A stretch of DNA of 64,000 nucleotides from Iphinoe sp. HA4291-MV1 (GTDB lineage Bacteria > Cyanobacteriota > Cyanobacteriia > Cyanobacteriales > Nostocaceae). This document shows, in pieces, positions 27,766 to 36,062 of this stretch (position 1 is its first letter; each line of letters opens with the position of its first letter). The stretch is from assembly GCA_019359415.1 (NCBI GenBank), contig JAHHHH010000034.1, positions 1 through 64,000 on the forward strand, given 5' to 3'. A program made the position numbers and the translations under genes. The notes beneath the pieces were generated by a model. The model worked only from the letters and a program-made list of their open reading frames with translations, did no database searches and was not told where the DNA came from.

Positions 27766-28205
27766 AGCTGACTCAATTCTGGTATCTTAGCTTCCTCTGT
27801 ACAGATGCCCACAAACCGGGTTTTATCCTGCTCTCCCACATAAGGACCTTGTTTAACCTCAATCATCTCAATTTCTTCAAGCACTTCAAAGCCATGTCCA
27901 CCAGTGACTAGAAGAATGACATCACCAGCTTCTAAAATTTGGCTTTCTAGGTACTCCTGTTGGTCGTTGTAAAAATCAACACGCAACTTACCTTTTTTGA
28001 GAAAAAGAACCTCCTGAGTATAAAGCACTTCACGAGATACGGGATTATGGACATGAGGTTGAATAACTTTTCCCTTTGGATGGCGCATGTATGCTAACTG
28101 TTGGGAAAGTTCGTTGGGTGTAAAGAAATGAATTCCTGGTTTGTCAAATTTATGGGAAATAATCAGAGCAAGTAACTGATTCTGGTAGATAATTTGTTCA
28201 ATCAT
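27762..28205 (-). CDS. cupin-fold protein, possibly sugar-modifying
   Basis: The 147-residue protein has a cupin core: QPHVHNP with two metal-type histidines (about residues 50-53), EVLFLKKGKLRVDFYND, and GDVILLVTGGHGFEVLEE with a third His. Small cupins next to DegT genes are often 3,4-ketoisomerases or epimerases (FdtA/RmlC-like), which would supply the keto sugar to the aminotransferase; the match to those families is weak, so this is inference from position. It is the first gene of the coupled cupin-DegT-TIGR04325 unit, with a 308-bp spacer upstream in which I see nothing else. Confidence 0.7.
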   Translation of the reverse strand: MIEQIIYQNQLLALIISHKFDKPGIHFFTPNELSQQLAYMRHPKGKVIQPHVHNPVSREVLYTQEVLFLKKGKLRVDFYNDQQEYLESQILEAGDVILLVTGGHGFEVLEEIEMIEVKQGPYVGEQDKTRFVGICTEEAKIPELSQL

Positions 28206-28513
28206 GATGAATTAAAGTATTAATTAAAGTTAATTTTTGGTCATTTATAGTTTTAGTAGCCTTATATGAGAACACAGTCTAAGATTTCCGGATTTTGACA
28301 GTTTGATAAATTAACACTCTCTAAAAAGCTCATGATGAAGGAAATGGTAGCTTGTTATCTTTCATATTACTGCACTTAACGACTCACATGAAATCCAGTG
28401 AAACACTTACTGTAAATTTTTGTTACCATCTTGACTCAGGCATAATGTAATAATAAGCAATTAGCAAGATTTGATATTATTCAACTTTCAGAGTTTTTTA
28501 TTTCTATAAAACT

Positions 28514-30331
28514 TCAGGATGAGATAACTTGCCCTAAGACGACTTCCTGATAACTTCCTGAATTCACTATCTTTCCATGCTCAAGTACGTAAATGCGATC
28601 GCAATGTTCAACAGTGGAAAGTCTATGAGCAATAATAATCAATGTTTTTGTACCACTCAATGACCGGATTGCCTCAGAGATAAGGCTTTCTGTTTCATTA
28701 TCTAATGCTGATGTCGCTTCATCTAAAATTAGAATCTCCCTTTCATGATAAAGCGATCGAGCAATTCCTATCCGTTGACGTTGACCGCCAGACAACCGCA
28801 CCCCACGTTCCCCAACAGCAGTTTTTATTCCATCAGGAAGCTGCGAAATCAATTCTTCAAGTTGAGCCGCTTGAATTGCTTTTTGCAATCTTTGTAAATC
28901 AATTTGCTCATCCGGAACACCAAAAGCAATATTCCTCTCAATCGTGTCATCCATAAGAAAAATAGATTGAGGAATATAGCCAATCAGATTTTGCCAAGAA
29001 CGTAAGTTATTATATATCGACACTCCGTCAACTCTAATATCGCCATTATTAGGTATCAGCAGACCTAAAATAACATCCACCAAAGTTGTTTTGCCTGCCC
29101 CAGACTTACCAATTAGAGCAAGAGATTGACCCTTACCAATAGTTAAATCAACGTTGTTTAATGCATTTTGGAAAGCATTTGGATAGCAGTAATTAATTTG
29201 ATGAATAATTACTTTATTGAAAAACATTAAGTTATTTTTATGAGTTAAATTATCAAGTTTGACATCAGAATTTGATTTGTGTAAATCCTTTATGTGTTTT
29301 ATGCTGTCTAATCTGTTTACTTCTATTTCTTTTAAATCAAAATACAACTTCTTGAGTGAGTAACTTGAATTTCTTAACAGACCAATAGCAGACATGAATT
29401 GACTAGCTGCTGGCATCAAGCGAAGTGATGCTACAGCAAAGATACTTAAAATTGAGATCAAGTTTTGCGGATGTTGATTGAATATTAAAGATATAGATAT
29501 AAAACCTATTATGAATGTAACTAAAAGTGCCTCAAGCGCAATACGGGGTAAGTATTGAAAAACTTGAAATAAGCTGCCTGCAGATGCGTGTCTCTGAGTT
29601 TGTACATTCATTTTACTTTCAAAATAAGATTCGCAACCTATGACTCTTGTTTCTTTTAAACCTCCTACACTATGATTGATAATCCGAATCATTTCAGTAT
29701 CTGATTCACTCCCCTCTTTACCCCAATAAGCAATCTGGTCTTTAAATCGATTGTAAAAAGCAAATGCTAATGCCAGAATTAACAAGATGCTAGCTGTAGA
29801 CAAAAAATCAGTCTTAAGTAACAGCAATATTAAAGCAAGTATAACAATTAAGTTGGCTGCTAAGCTAAGAAGTGGGAGCGTAATAGTGTAACAGAAATGA
29901 TAAGCTTCGTGAATGATATTCTGAATTAACAAGGCACTATTTTTATTTAAATGATAAGTATAGTCAGCTGATAAGTAAGCATGTAGTAATCTGAGTCGAA
30001 GTAATCCCTGCTGAGTTAGACTGAAATTAAAAATGTATTTCTGTACTTGAAAGTACAACAGTGACTTGATACAAAAGATAAGAACAATTCCCAAGCCGAC
30101 TAATGCGATAAATTGACTAGTAGATTCTAAACCTGAATTTGCATAACTCCAATTTAACCAAGAGCTTCTAAAAATTAAATCTGGGTTTGTAGCTAAACCC
30201 ATGAACGGTCCGACAAGTCCAATACCTAAAGCATCTAAAACTGAAATTAATAAAAAGAAACATAGTAAAATCAAAATAGTGCTTATCTTAGCCGATATAA
30301 CGTATAAAAACTTTGAAAGATAGCTTTTCAT
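28514..30331 (-). CDS. ABC transporter, fused permease and ATPase (MsbA/HepA-like)
   Basis: The 605-residue protein has six membrane helices in its first 330 residues and a full ATPase: Walker A GKSGAGKTTLVD, signature LSGGQRQRIGIARSL, Walker B ILILDEATSALD and switch His in IIAHRLST. Such half-transporters flip lipid-linked glycans or export polysaccharide; HepA of heterocyst envelope synthesis has the same architecture. It is the only flippase-like gene in this cluster. A linker of about 30 low-complexity residues precedes the ATPase. Confidence 0.9.
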   Translation of the reverse strand: MKSYLSKFLYVISAKISTILILLCFFLLISVLDALGIGLVGPFMGLATNPDLIFRSSWLNWSYANSGLESTSQFIALVGLGIVLIFCIKSLLYFQVQKYIFNFSLTQQGLLRLRLLHAYLSADYTYHLNKNSALLIQNIIHEAYHFCYTITLPLLSLAANLIVILALILLLLKTDFLSTASILLILALAFAFYNRFKDQIAYWGKEGSESDTEMIRIINHSVGGLKETRVIGCESYFESKMNVQTQRHASAGSLFQVFQYLPRIALEALLVTFIIGFISISLIFNQHPQNLISILSIFAVASLRLMPAASQFMSAIGLLRNSSYSLKKLYFDLKEIEVNRLDSIKHIKDLHKSNSDVKLDNLTHKNNLMFFNKVIIHQINYCYPNAFQNALNNVDLTIGKGQSLALIGKSGAGKTTLVDVILGLLIPNNGDIRVDGVSIYNNLRSWQNLIGYIPQSIFLMDDTIERNIAFGVPDEQIDLQRLQKAIQAAQLEELISQLPDGIKTAVGERGVRLSGGQRQRIGIARSLYHEREILILDEATSALDNETESLISEAIRSLSGTKTLIIIAHRLSTVEHCDRIYVLEHGKIVNSGSYQEVVLGQVISS

Positions 30332-30563
30332 ATGACTTAATTAATGAATTGTATCAACCGTTCAATGTTCTATCTTCGTTATTGACCGGACAATAAACGC
30401 TTATTAACATGTTTATTGACAATAAACAAAACCAATATCCACCTGAACCCCAATAACTTTGTTGACAAAAGTACGATGGTCTGATGTAAAAAATGTTTCA
30501 TTTTTTTGGATATCAAACGGTTTAAATCTTTGTTGAATAAAGAAAATGAATCATGTGTTTAAA

Positions 30564-30680
30564 TGTTACGCGATTGCCTTAGGCACTGCCCCTTCTCCTG
30601 ACGGAGACGCCTTCGCGCAGCGTGTCGCAGACAAGGGCGAAGGGCAATCGCTAACCCAAAAATGATGTTTTCTCCCACGA
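30564..30680. repeat. dispersed spacer repeat, copy 2, with nested palindrome
   Basis: GCGATTGCC...GGCAATCGCTAACCCAAAAAT frames a nested TCTCCTGACGGAGACGCC-type palindrome. The outer part matches 20556-20625. It lies in the 392-bp spacer between the ABC transporter and the autokinase genes; nothing else is visible there. Confidence 0.6.
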
Positions 30681-30723
30681 TTTTTCAGACCTTTTTCTGC
30701 CATATGATGTATTGACAAATAGG

Positions 30724-32922
30724 TCATAATCTTAATCTGTTACGGATACTCGTAACTACAGAATTTTGAGATACACTATCCAACTCAACTGCCTCTTTTG
30801 TGTAGTAGAAGTAACTATCGGGTTCGGATTTCACGTTTACACCGTTAATTACCATACCCAGCACCTTCTGACCTGTCTGAGTCAGAAACTCTTTAGCTGC
30901 ATTAGCACTCGCAGAGTCAACTACCCCTGGACGCACTACCAGTAAAATACCGTCAGCTAGCTTGCCCAAAACTGCAGCATCCGCTGTTCCAGCAAGGGGA
31001 GGGGTATCGAAAATGACGAAATCATATTCCTCTGGGAAGGTGGCGACTAATGCCTCCATACACTTAGAATCCAAGAGTGCTACTGGGTTTGGGGGTACAA
31101 TTCCAGCGGGAATAACGTGTAGGTTGGGCGTGACTTCCTGTAAAGCTGCATCAAAGGCATCCAGATTAACGATGATATGACCTAAACCCACAGCATTCGT
31201 CAAATTCCAAATATGATGCTGAACCGGATGACGCATATCGGCATCAACCAGCAGTACTCGATGTCCCACTAAAGCCATTGACACAGCTAAATTTGCCGCC
31301 ACTTCAGACTTACCTTCTTTAGCAACGGAACTTGTAACCACAATAGTTTGCACTTGCTTATCCGAACTCAGAAACTTCAAGTTCGCTTGTAGCATTTGGT
31401 AGGCATCGCCCATTGGGAAGTGAGGAATGTCTCTGCCAATGACTCTGGGAATTCGTTGCTCCACCTCTTGCTTGTTCCTCTGACTAGCTATTGAAGGAAT
31501 GACGCCCAGTAAAGTGTATTGGAACAGTTCTTTGGCTTCTTTAACACTCTTAAGCGATCGGTCAATGAGATCTAAAGTGAAGGCAGCAGTTACACCAAGG
31601 AAAATACCAAGAATTCCTCCACCCGCTAAAATCAGTTTCTTTTGAGAACCAGATGGTTTATCAGGCACTAAGGCAGGGGAGATGACACGAGCATTACCAA
31701 TATTTTGGTTTTCTGCAACCTGGATTTCTTGCAGTCTGGTCAAAAGTGTTTCATAAGTTGTTTGAGCGGCTTTCAGCTTCCGCTCAAGCTCCCGTTGGTT
31801 CTGTTCTAGCTGGGGCAAGATGTTTGCTCGTTCTTTGTAGACATCCCGCTCGTTAGACAATTTAGCGATTCTTTTGACCAAACCAACGCGTCCTGCTTCA
31901 ATACCAGCATAATTTTCAAGTAGTCTTTGTCGCAGAGATCCATTCTGTAAATTCCCTGGAGAAATTTGCTGATTGCTGCCAACGACCTGCTTCATCCGCT
32001 CTTTGAGCAAGCTTTTGAGAACAGCAACTTTTTCTTCCAAGTTGATGATGATAGGGTGTTCTGGCAGCAAACGGGTGCGCTCAACCGCAAGCTGGCTTTG
32101 TGCTTCTTGGAATTGAGTTAGCACTTGCTGAATTCCAGGTGCTTGACCTAATGAGGAATTGGTCACGGCTTGCTGCGAATCAATTGCCGCTTGATTCTGC
32201 AACTTTTGTGACTGAGCGGTGATATCTTCTAGTTGAGCCTGGGCTTGATAAATTTGCTCATCTAACTTGGAAATTGCTTGAACTGTAGCAGTTGCTTCTT
32301 CTTGCAGAGCGATGATTTTATTGCTCTCTTTGAATTTACGCAGCGCTGACTCAGCTTCTTTTACAGATACTTCAGTTGCAGGTAGTTGTATTTGAATAAA
32401 CTTGCGGGCTGAAACTGCCTCTTCCCGATTCGCTTCTATGTTATTCCTGATGTAAGCCTGCATGACTTTATTAAGGATTTTTGCAGCCAGTTCAGGATTG
32501 TCGTCAGTGTAGGAAACTTCCAGGACTTCAGTTCCATTGGCACTCTTTATTTGAAGTTTTTTGGTTAACTCTTCAATTGTGAAGAGTTTGCCTTTGTCGT
32601 CTTTAAGCTCAAGCTCTGTAATAGTTTCCTGAATGATTGGAACAGATACTACTATCTTTGCCTGAGTATCGGACGGATTGCTGTTTACGGTTAAAGTCTC
32701 AAGCCTTCCTATCGCTTCTCCCAAACCTGTTAGAGAGGAGGTGCGATTCGTCTTAATCAAGAGGCTTCCTTGTGCCTTATACGTGGGTTTCAATGATAAT
32801 GCAGACAAGGATGCAAGGGTAACAACGACTCCAAAAATTCCGACAGCAGGTACCCAGCGTCTCTGCAGAACAAGCAGGTATTTTTGAAAATCGATTTCTT
32901 CAAAGTTTTGTATAGGCTCCAT
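30724..32922 (-). CDS. Wzc-type polysaccharide co-polymerase / tyrosine autokinase
   Basis: This protein of about 732 residues controls chain length and export. It has an N-terminal Wzz domain with a membrane helix near residues 25-45, long coiled coils (about 170-400), a second helix (LILAGGGILGIFLG) and a cytoplasmic BY-kinase: Walker A KEGKSEVAANLAVSMA, Walker A' VLLVDADMRHP, Walker B YDFVIFDTPPLAG. The residue after GKS is Glu instead of the usual Ser/Thr, which could weaken nucleotide binding. A short tyrosine cluster (SYFYY) lies near the C-terminus. ATG 32922 (MEPIQNFEEID) is preferred over TTG 32982. Confidence 0.93.
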   Translation of the reverse strand: MEPIQNFEEIDFQKYLLVLQRRWVPAVGIFGVVVTLASLSALSLKPTYKAQGSLLIKTNRTSSLTGLGEAIGRLETLTVNSNPSDTQAKIVVSVPIIQETITELELKDDKGKLFTIEELTKKLQIKSANGTEVLEVSYTDDNPELAAKILNKVMQAYIRNNIEANREEAVSARKFIQIQLPATEVSVKEAESALRKFKESNKIIALQEEATATVQAISKLDEQIYQAQAQLEDITAQSQKLQNQAAIDSQQAVTNSSLGQAPGIQQVLTQFQEAQSQLAVERTRLLPEHPIIINLEEKVAVLKSLLKERMKQVVGSNQQISPGNLQNGSLRQRLLENYAGIEAGRVGLVKRIAKLSNERDVYKERANILPQLEQNQRELERKLKAAQTTYETLLTRLQEIQVAENQNIGNARVISPALVPDKPSGSQKKLILAGGGILGIFLGVTAAFTLDLIDRSLKSVKEAKELFQYTLLGVIPSIASQRNKQEVEQRIPRVIGRDIPHFPMGDAYQMLQANLKFLSSDKQVQTIVVTSSVAKEGKSEVAANLAVSMALVGHRVLLVDADMRHPVQHHIWNLTNAVGLGHIIVNLDAFDAALQEVTPNLHVIPAGIVPPNPVALLDSKCMEALVATFPEEYDFVIFDTPPLAGTADAAVLGKLADGILLVVRPGVVDSASANAAKEFLTQTGQKVLGMVINGVNVKSEPDSYFYYTKEAVELDSVSQNSVVTSIRNRLRL

Positions 32923-32978
32923 AGCAGATATTAATTTTACTATTACACTACATTTGTTATTGTTATTGCCTCTAGCAC

Positions 32979-33404
32979 TCAATCTGAAAACCGGAAATCC
33001 TTGATTCCGCTATAGCGAACCATCCTTGCATGCCTACGGGTAAACTCACCTACCGAAGGATTTCCATCAGGATCAATGACTCCGACAGCTTGTTGCCAAA
33101 GTTTTGGAGATGCTACTGTCACCTTATAGGTGCGATCCTGCTTTTGGACGTGATACCACTTCGTTTCTTGGCACTCGTCACACCAGAAGGCTTCTAACCA
33201 TTCACCTTCTAGGGATATAGCACTCTTAGCCGCCATTAACATAAGAGCACTCTGCCGTCTTACCCCCCGTTGCTGGAGTTGTCCAGCGCGATCTGCAAAC
33301 AGAGGATATTTTTGACTGACGCTATGGAGATAGCATTCATGAATTGGACAGTAGATAGCCCGTCTTTTTGAACGGTTCCGATTTCGGTTACACCTTCTAT
33401 GCAA
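32979..33404 (-). CDS. conserved cyanobacterial protein with paired Cys/His, unknown function
   Basis: The well-formed part reads AIYCPIHECYLHSVSQKYP, SALMLMAAKSAISLEGEWLE and FWCDECQETKWYHV. The CPIHEC and CDEC pairs look like a zinc site. It ends with VRYSGIKDFRFSD, 56 bp before the autokinase start, so the two genes are probably co-transcribed. No ATG exists: the frame runs to TTG 33557, with TTG 33404 and three GTGs in a 15-bp triplicate (about 33428-33468) as alternatives. I choose 33404 provisionally. The 5' part is duplicated in decayed form at 34077-34230. Confidence 0.6.
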   Translation of the reverse strand: MHRRCNRNRNRSKRRAIYCPIHECYLHSVSQKYPLFADRAGQLQQRGVRRQSALMLMAAKSAISLEGEWLEAFWCDECQETKWYHVQKQDRTYKVTVASPKLWQQAVGVIDPDGNPSVGEFTRRHARMVRYSGIKDFRFSD

Positions 33405-33543
33405 TCTGACCTCCGCCGTCGGTAAACACACTATTGGGAAACACACTATTGGGAAACACACTACATAGAAAAAGATGCTTATGTTGGAGAAACTGCGATC
33501 AAAAAGACCGTCGAACCCAACACCTGCACCTTTAGAGTTAGCT

Positions 33544-33635
33544 AAGTGGGTGAACAAAATTAAATGAATGGTGGGTATTGCCTACCAAAAGCTTGTAACT
33601 TTTGCAGAAAAACTATTCTAAGCAATGCCCAACGC
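33544..33635. repeat. MITE-like dispersed repeat, copy 1
   Basis: TAAGTGGGTGAACAAAATTA, GGTGGGTATTGCCT, a core with AAAGCTTGTAAC-TTTTGCAG and the inverted end AAGCAATGCCCAACGCC are visible. A second copy begins at 63925. The ends are inverted repeats and the core is in the opposite orientation in the second copy. Confidence 0.6.
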
Positions 33636-33808
33636 CAGATGCTTCTCCTTACGGAGACGCGCAAGGGACAAGCCGGGAAACCCGGACGCCAGACGCCTAC
33701 GGTTCGCGTAGCGTCTCCCTTAGGAGAGGGAGACCCTCCTGCAGCGCTGGCTCTCCAACGCACTGGCTCCCCTACTGATATGTTTTATTTATTTATTTAT
33801 TTATTTAT
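33636..33808. repeat. nested GC-rich palindromes followed by ATTT tetranucleotide repeat
   Basis: TCTCCTTACGGAGACGCG, GGGAAACCCGG and TCTCCCTTAGGAGAGGGAGA are tandem palindromes of the family scattered through the window. At 33783-33808 there is a run of about six ATTT units. Confidence 0.65.
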
Positions 33809-34076
33809 GTCCATCTACTTTTGTACCAGAGTTAGCTTTGTCATGACAGTCAAATGAAAGGTTAACTAAAAACAGTTTGCAAATCCTTACAAAATAAGTT
33901 ATGTAAAGATTTCCTCATCAAGGCTATAGAAGAAAGAGAATTTACATCATGTCTGCTGGTTTGTGATTCACCTAATTCATAATTTAGAGGAAAGTTATAA
34001 ATGAATTAACCTGTTAACGAGGCGGCAAATAACCTGTTAACGAGGTAAGAAATCAAGGTATATCTTAATACTCACA

Positions 34077-34230
34077 AATATTGGACAAGAAATAGCCTAC
34101 TATTTTGAGCGTTTCTGATTTTGGTTACACTATCTCCACAATTCGACCTTCTTCAGTAGAATATACACTACTCATGATAAGAAGGTTACGTTGGAGGGAC
34201 TGAGATCGAAAAGACCATCAAAGCCCAACT
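34077..34230 (-). pseudogene. decayed duplicate of the 5' end and upstream region of the gene at 32979
   Basis: On the minus strand TTGTGGAGATAGTGTAACC... followed by GCTATTTCTTGTCCAAT matches TTGCATAGAAGGTGTAACC... followed by GCTATCTACTGTCCAAT at 33341-33404. The match continues into the flanking DNA (GTTGGAG-GACTGAGATC-AAAAGACC, compare 33483-33512). The copy carries two TAG stops in frame. Just before it, AACCTGTTAACGAGG occurs twice (34008-34022 and 34031-34045). Confidence 0.6.
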
Positions 34231-34546
34231 CCACACATCAACAATCAGATATTTTTATTCCATTGCAGCCACACTGGTTAGCCTATACCAGATAATCTAT
34301 AAATTGCAAGTGTTTTAAACTGATGTTCTGCATAAGCTAACTCCAAAAGACTGCATGAATGGAACACAATTGAAAACTGGATAAGTAAGATACAGTTGGA
34401 AACTGAAATAATCTTAGCTTGCAACCAACATGTTTAAGAGTATCACAAATTTCCGTTGTCATTGTGTTGTAAACAGAACCTTGTTTTAAATTTTATCGAT
34501 AGTAAAAAACTCAACAATACTTGCTGACCATCATAAGCCTTACTCT

Positions 34547-34681
34547 ATGCATAAAAGGTTTGTCAAACGAGTTGTCCTTGTTTGTGTCTTAGTAGTATTG
34601 TGTCTTAGTAGTAATTGTTGTAGGCGATTGTATCGTACCATATATCGCTTGGCAACTAGATTAGTTAAGTCTACTGGTTGA
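34547..34681 (+). CDS. possible 44-residue membrane peptide
   Basis: The ATG at 34547 opens MHKRFVKRVVLVCVLVVLCL, a basic start and one hydrophobic segment followed by SSNCC, like a lipoprotein or small membrane protein, then a basic tail ending at TGA 34679-34681. An internal tandem copy of TGTGTCTTAGTAGTA makes part of it. There is no strong ribosome binding site and no homologue I can recall. Confidence 0.3.
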   Translation: MHKRFVKRVVLVCVLVVLCLSSNCCRRLYRTIYRLATRLVKSTG

Positions 34682-35001
34682 AGAAGTGATACAACTCTTA
34701 GGCAATTGATGATAGCGATCGCTGATTATTTCCCAATTTTAGTATAGAATATCAGGTTTTCTTAATCTATAAATGTAATGTTTATTACTTTTCATGCTGA
34801 CTTGTATATAAAAAATATTACCCAACAATACTTTTCTGGTTTTTCTCACTTGTTTAGACTACAGTCTATACTCGTCAAGAATAATTGACTTTACAAGTAA
34901 AGTTTCTTAGTATTAATAACTACATTATAATGAGAAATACAAAGATACAGCAAGGATACTGATTCAGCTAGACGATAATTACAGTAGTTACCAAAATCTA
35001 G

Positions 35002-35425
35002 TCTTGAAAGATCCCTGTTTAGTTAATTTTATGCATATTAATGCCAAAATAGATTCATTTCTTTTTATGCGTGATTGCATCTATAACTCAAAGTAGATGG
35101 CACAAGCAAACTAACATGTATCTGTTGTATCTTTGATAGTGTTATTAACATTTTGTCTTGAAAGATCCCTGTTTAGTTAGCTTTATGGTTATCAATCTCA
35201 AAGTAGGTTCACTTGACAAAAGCAACTAACCATGCACCTGTTATATATTTGATAGTGTTATTAACATCTTGTATTGAACTACCCCTTTAGTTAGCTTTAT
35301 GTTTATCGATCTCAAAATAGGTTCATTTCTTCTTATGCATGATTGAATTTATAACTCAAAGTAGATAGCAATGGCACAAGCAAATCAACCATGTATCTGC
35401 TGTGTGTTTGTTAGAGTTAATAATT
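35002..35425. repeat. three tandem imperfect repeats of 154, 116 and 154 bp
   Basis: Unit 1 is 35002-35155, unit 2 is 35156-35271 and unit 3 is 35272-35425. Each opens with TCTTGAAAGATCCCTGTTTA or a variant, then TTTATG, AAAGTAGAT/GGTTCA, CAAGCAAA-CAACCATGTATCTG and ends TTTGATAGTGTTATTAACAT. Unit 2 lacks an internal block of about 40 bp. No long frame is open through them. The spacer on either side (34682-35001 and 35426-35533) is AT-rich and I see nothing else in it. Confidence 0.8.
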
Positions 35426-35533
35426 TACTATTCAATGGTTTGCTTGCCCTTGGTCATTGTCTTTATATTAAATTTAAAAATTAACTGTTAATCTTTACGT
35501 TTACTTTAAAAAGCCTCTTAGAGAGATCCAAAA

Positions 35534-35761
35534 AATAAAATATCCAGCGGGAGCATCCCAAATGTGTAAATTTATTTTATTTTGTAGTGCGAGCTTCTAG
35601 CCCGCTTCGGTTATAAATTAGGGAGCAAGATGCTCCCACTACCGTTTTTTTGCATGTATTGGGATGCTCCCATATCCAGCCGTCTAATTTATCGATTCTG
35701 CCAAATCCTTGGGTTGAGTTTGTCCCAGCCCTTTGGCTGGGACACGGCTGGATATTTTATT
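35534..35761. mobile_element. MITE-like element with 15-bp perfect terminal inverted repeats
   Basis: AATAAAATATCCAGC at 35534-35548 is exactly inverted at 35747-35761. Inside, GGGAGCATCCCA (35549) is inverted at 35660-35671, and GTCCCAGCC-CTTT-GGCTGGGAC forms a hairpin at 35722-35743. There is no transposase gene. The 300 bp between this element and aspS hold no recognisable gene. Confidence 0.65.
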
Positions 35762-36062
35762 ACTTGTAAGTGCCTTATTGATGGGGGCATCTTGAATTTT
35801 GTAGCGATACTCTGGATGGAAGAGTATCGCTACGCTTGCAAAGCTTGCCTTCGCAGGTTTAAATACTCGTAGCTTGTGGAGGTAGGATTGGTTCTGGACC
35901 CCTTACGCACTGCCTCCTGTATTCTACCCAATTGAAAACTGGTGTAAATACATATTCCTCGTCCTCAACATGGAGTACAGAGTGAGGAGCATCAATAGTT
36001 GTGTTTTCCTTAGCTGAGAACCCGTCATAAAATACAGTTTACGCTTGCCTAGTTTCGTCGCA

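Noticed and set aside
10082-33404. Identification as the heterocyst envelope (hep) island
   Set aside because: The ABC transporter and GT mix are compatible, but without synteny search no gene can be tied to a named hep gene.
35002-35425. CRISPR array
   Set aside because: Units are 116-154 bp and diverged along their whole length; there are no short exact repeats with unique spacers and no cas genes.
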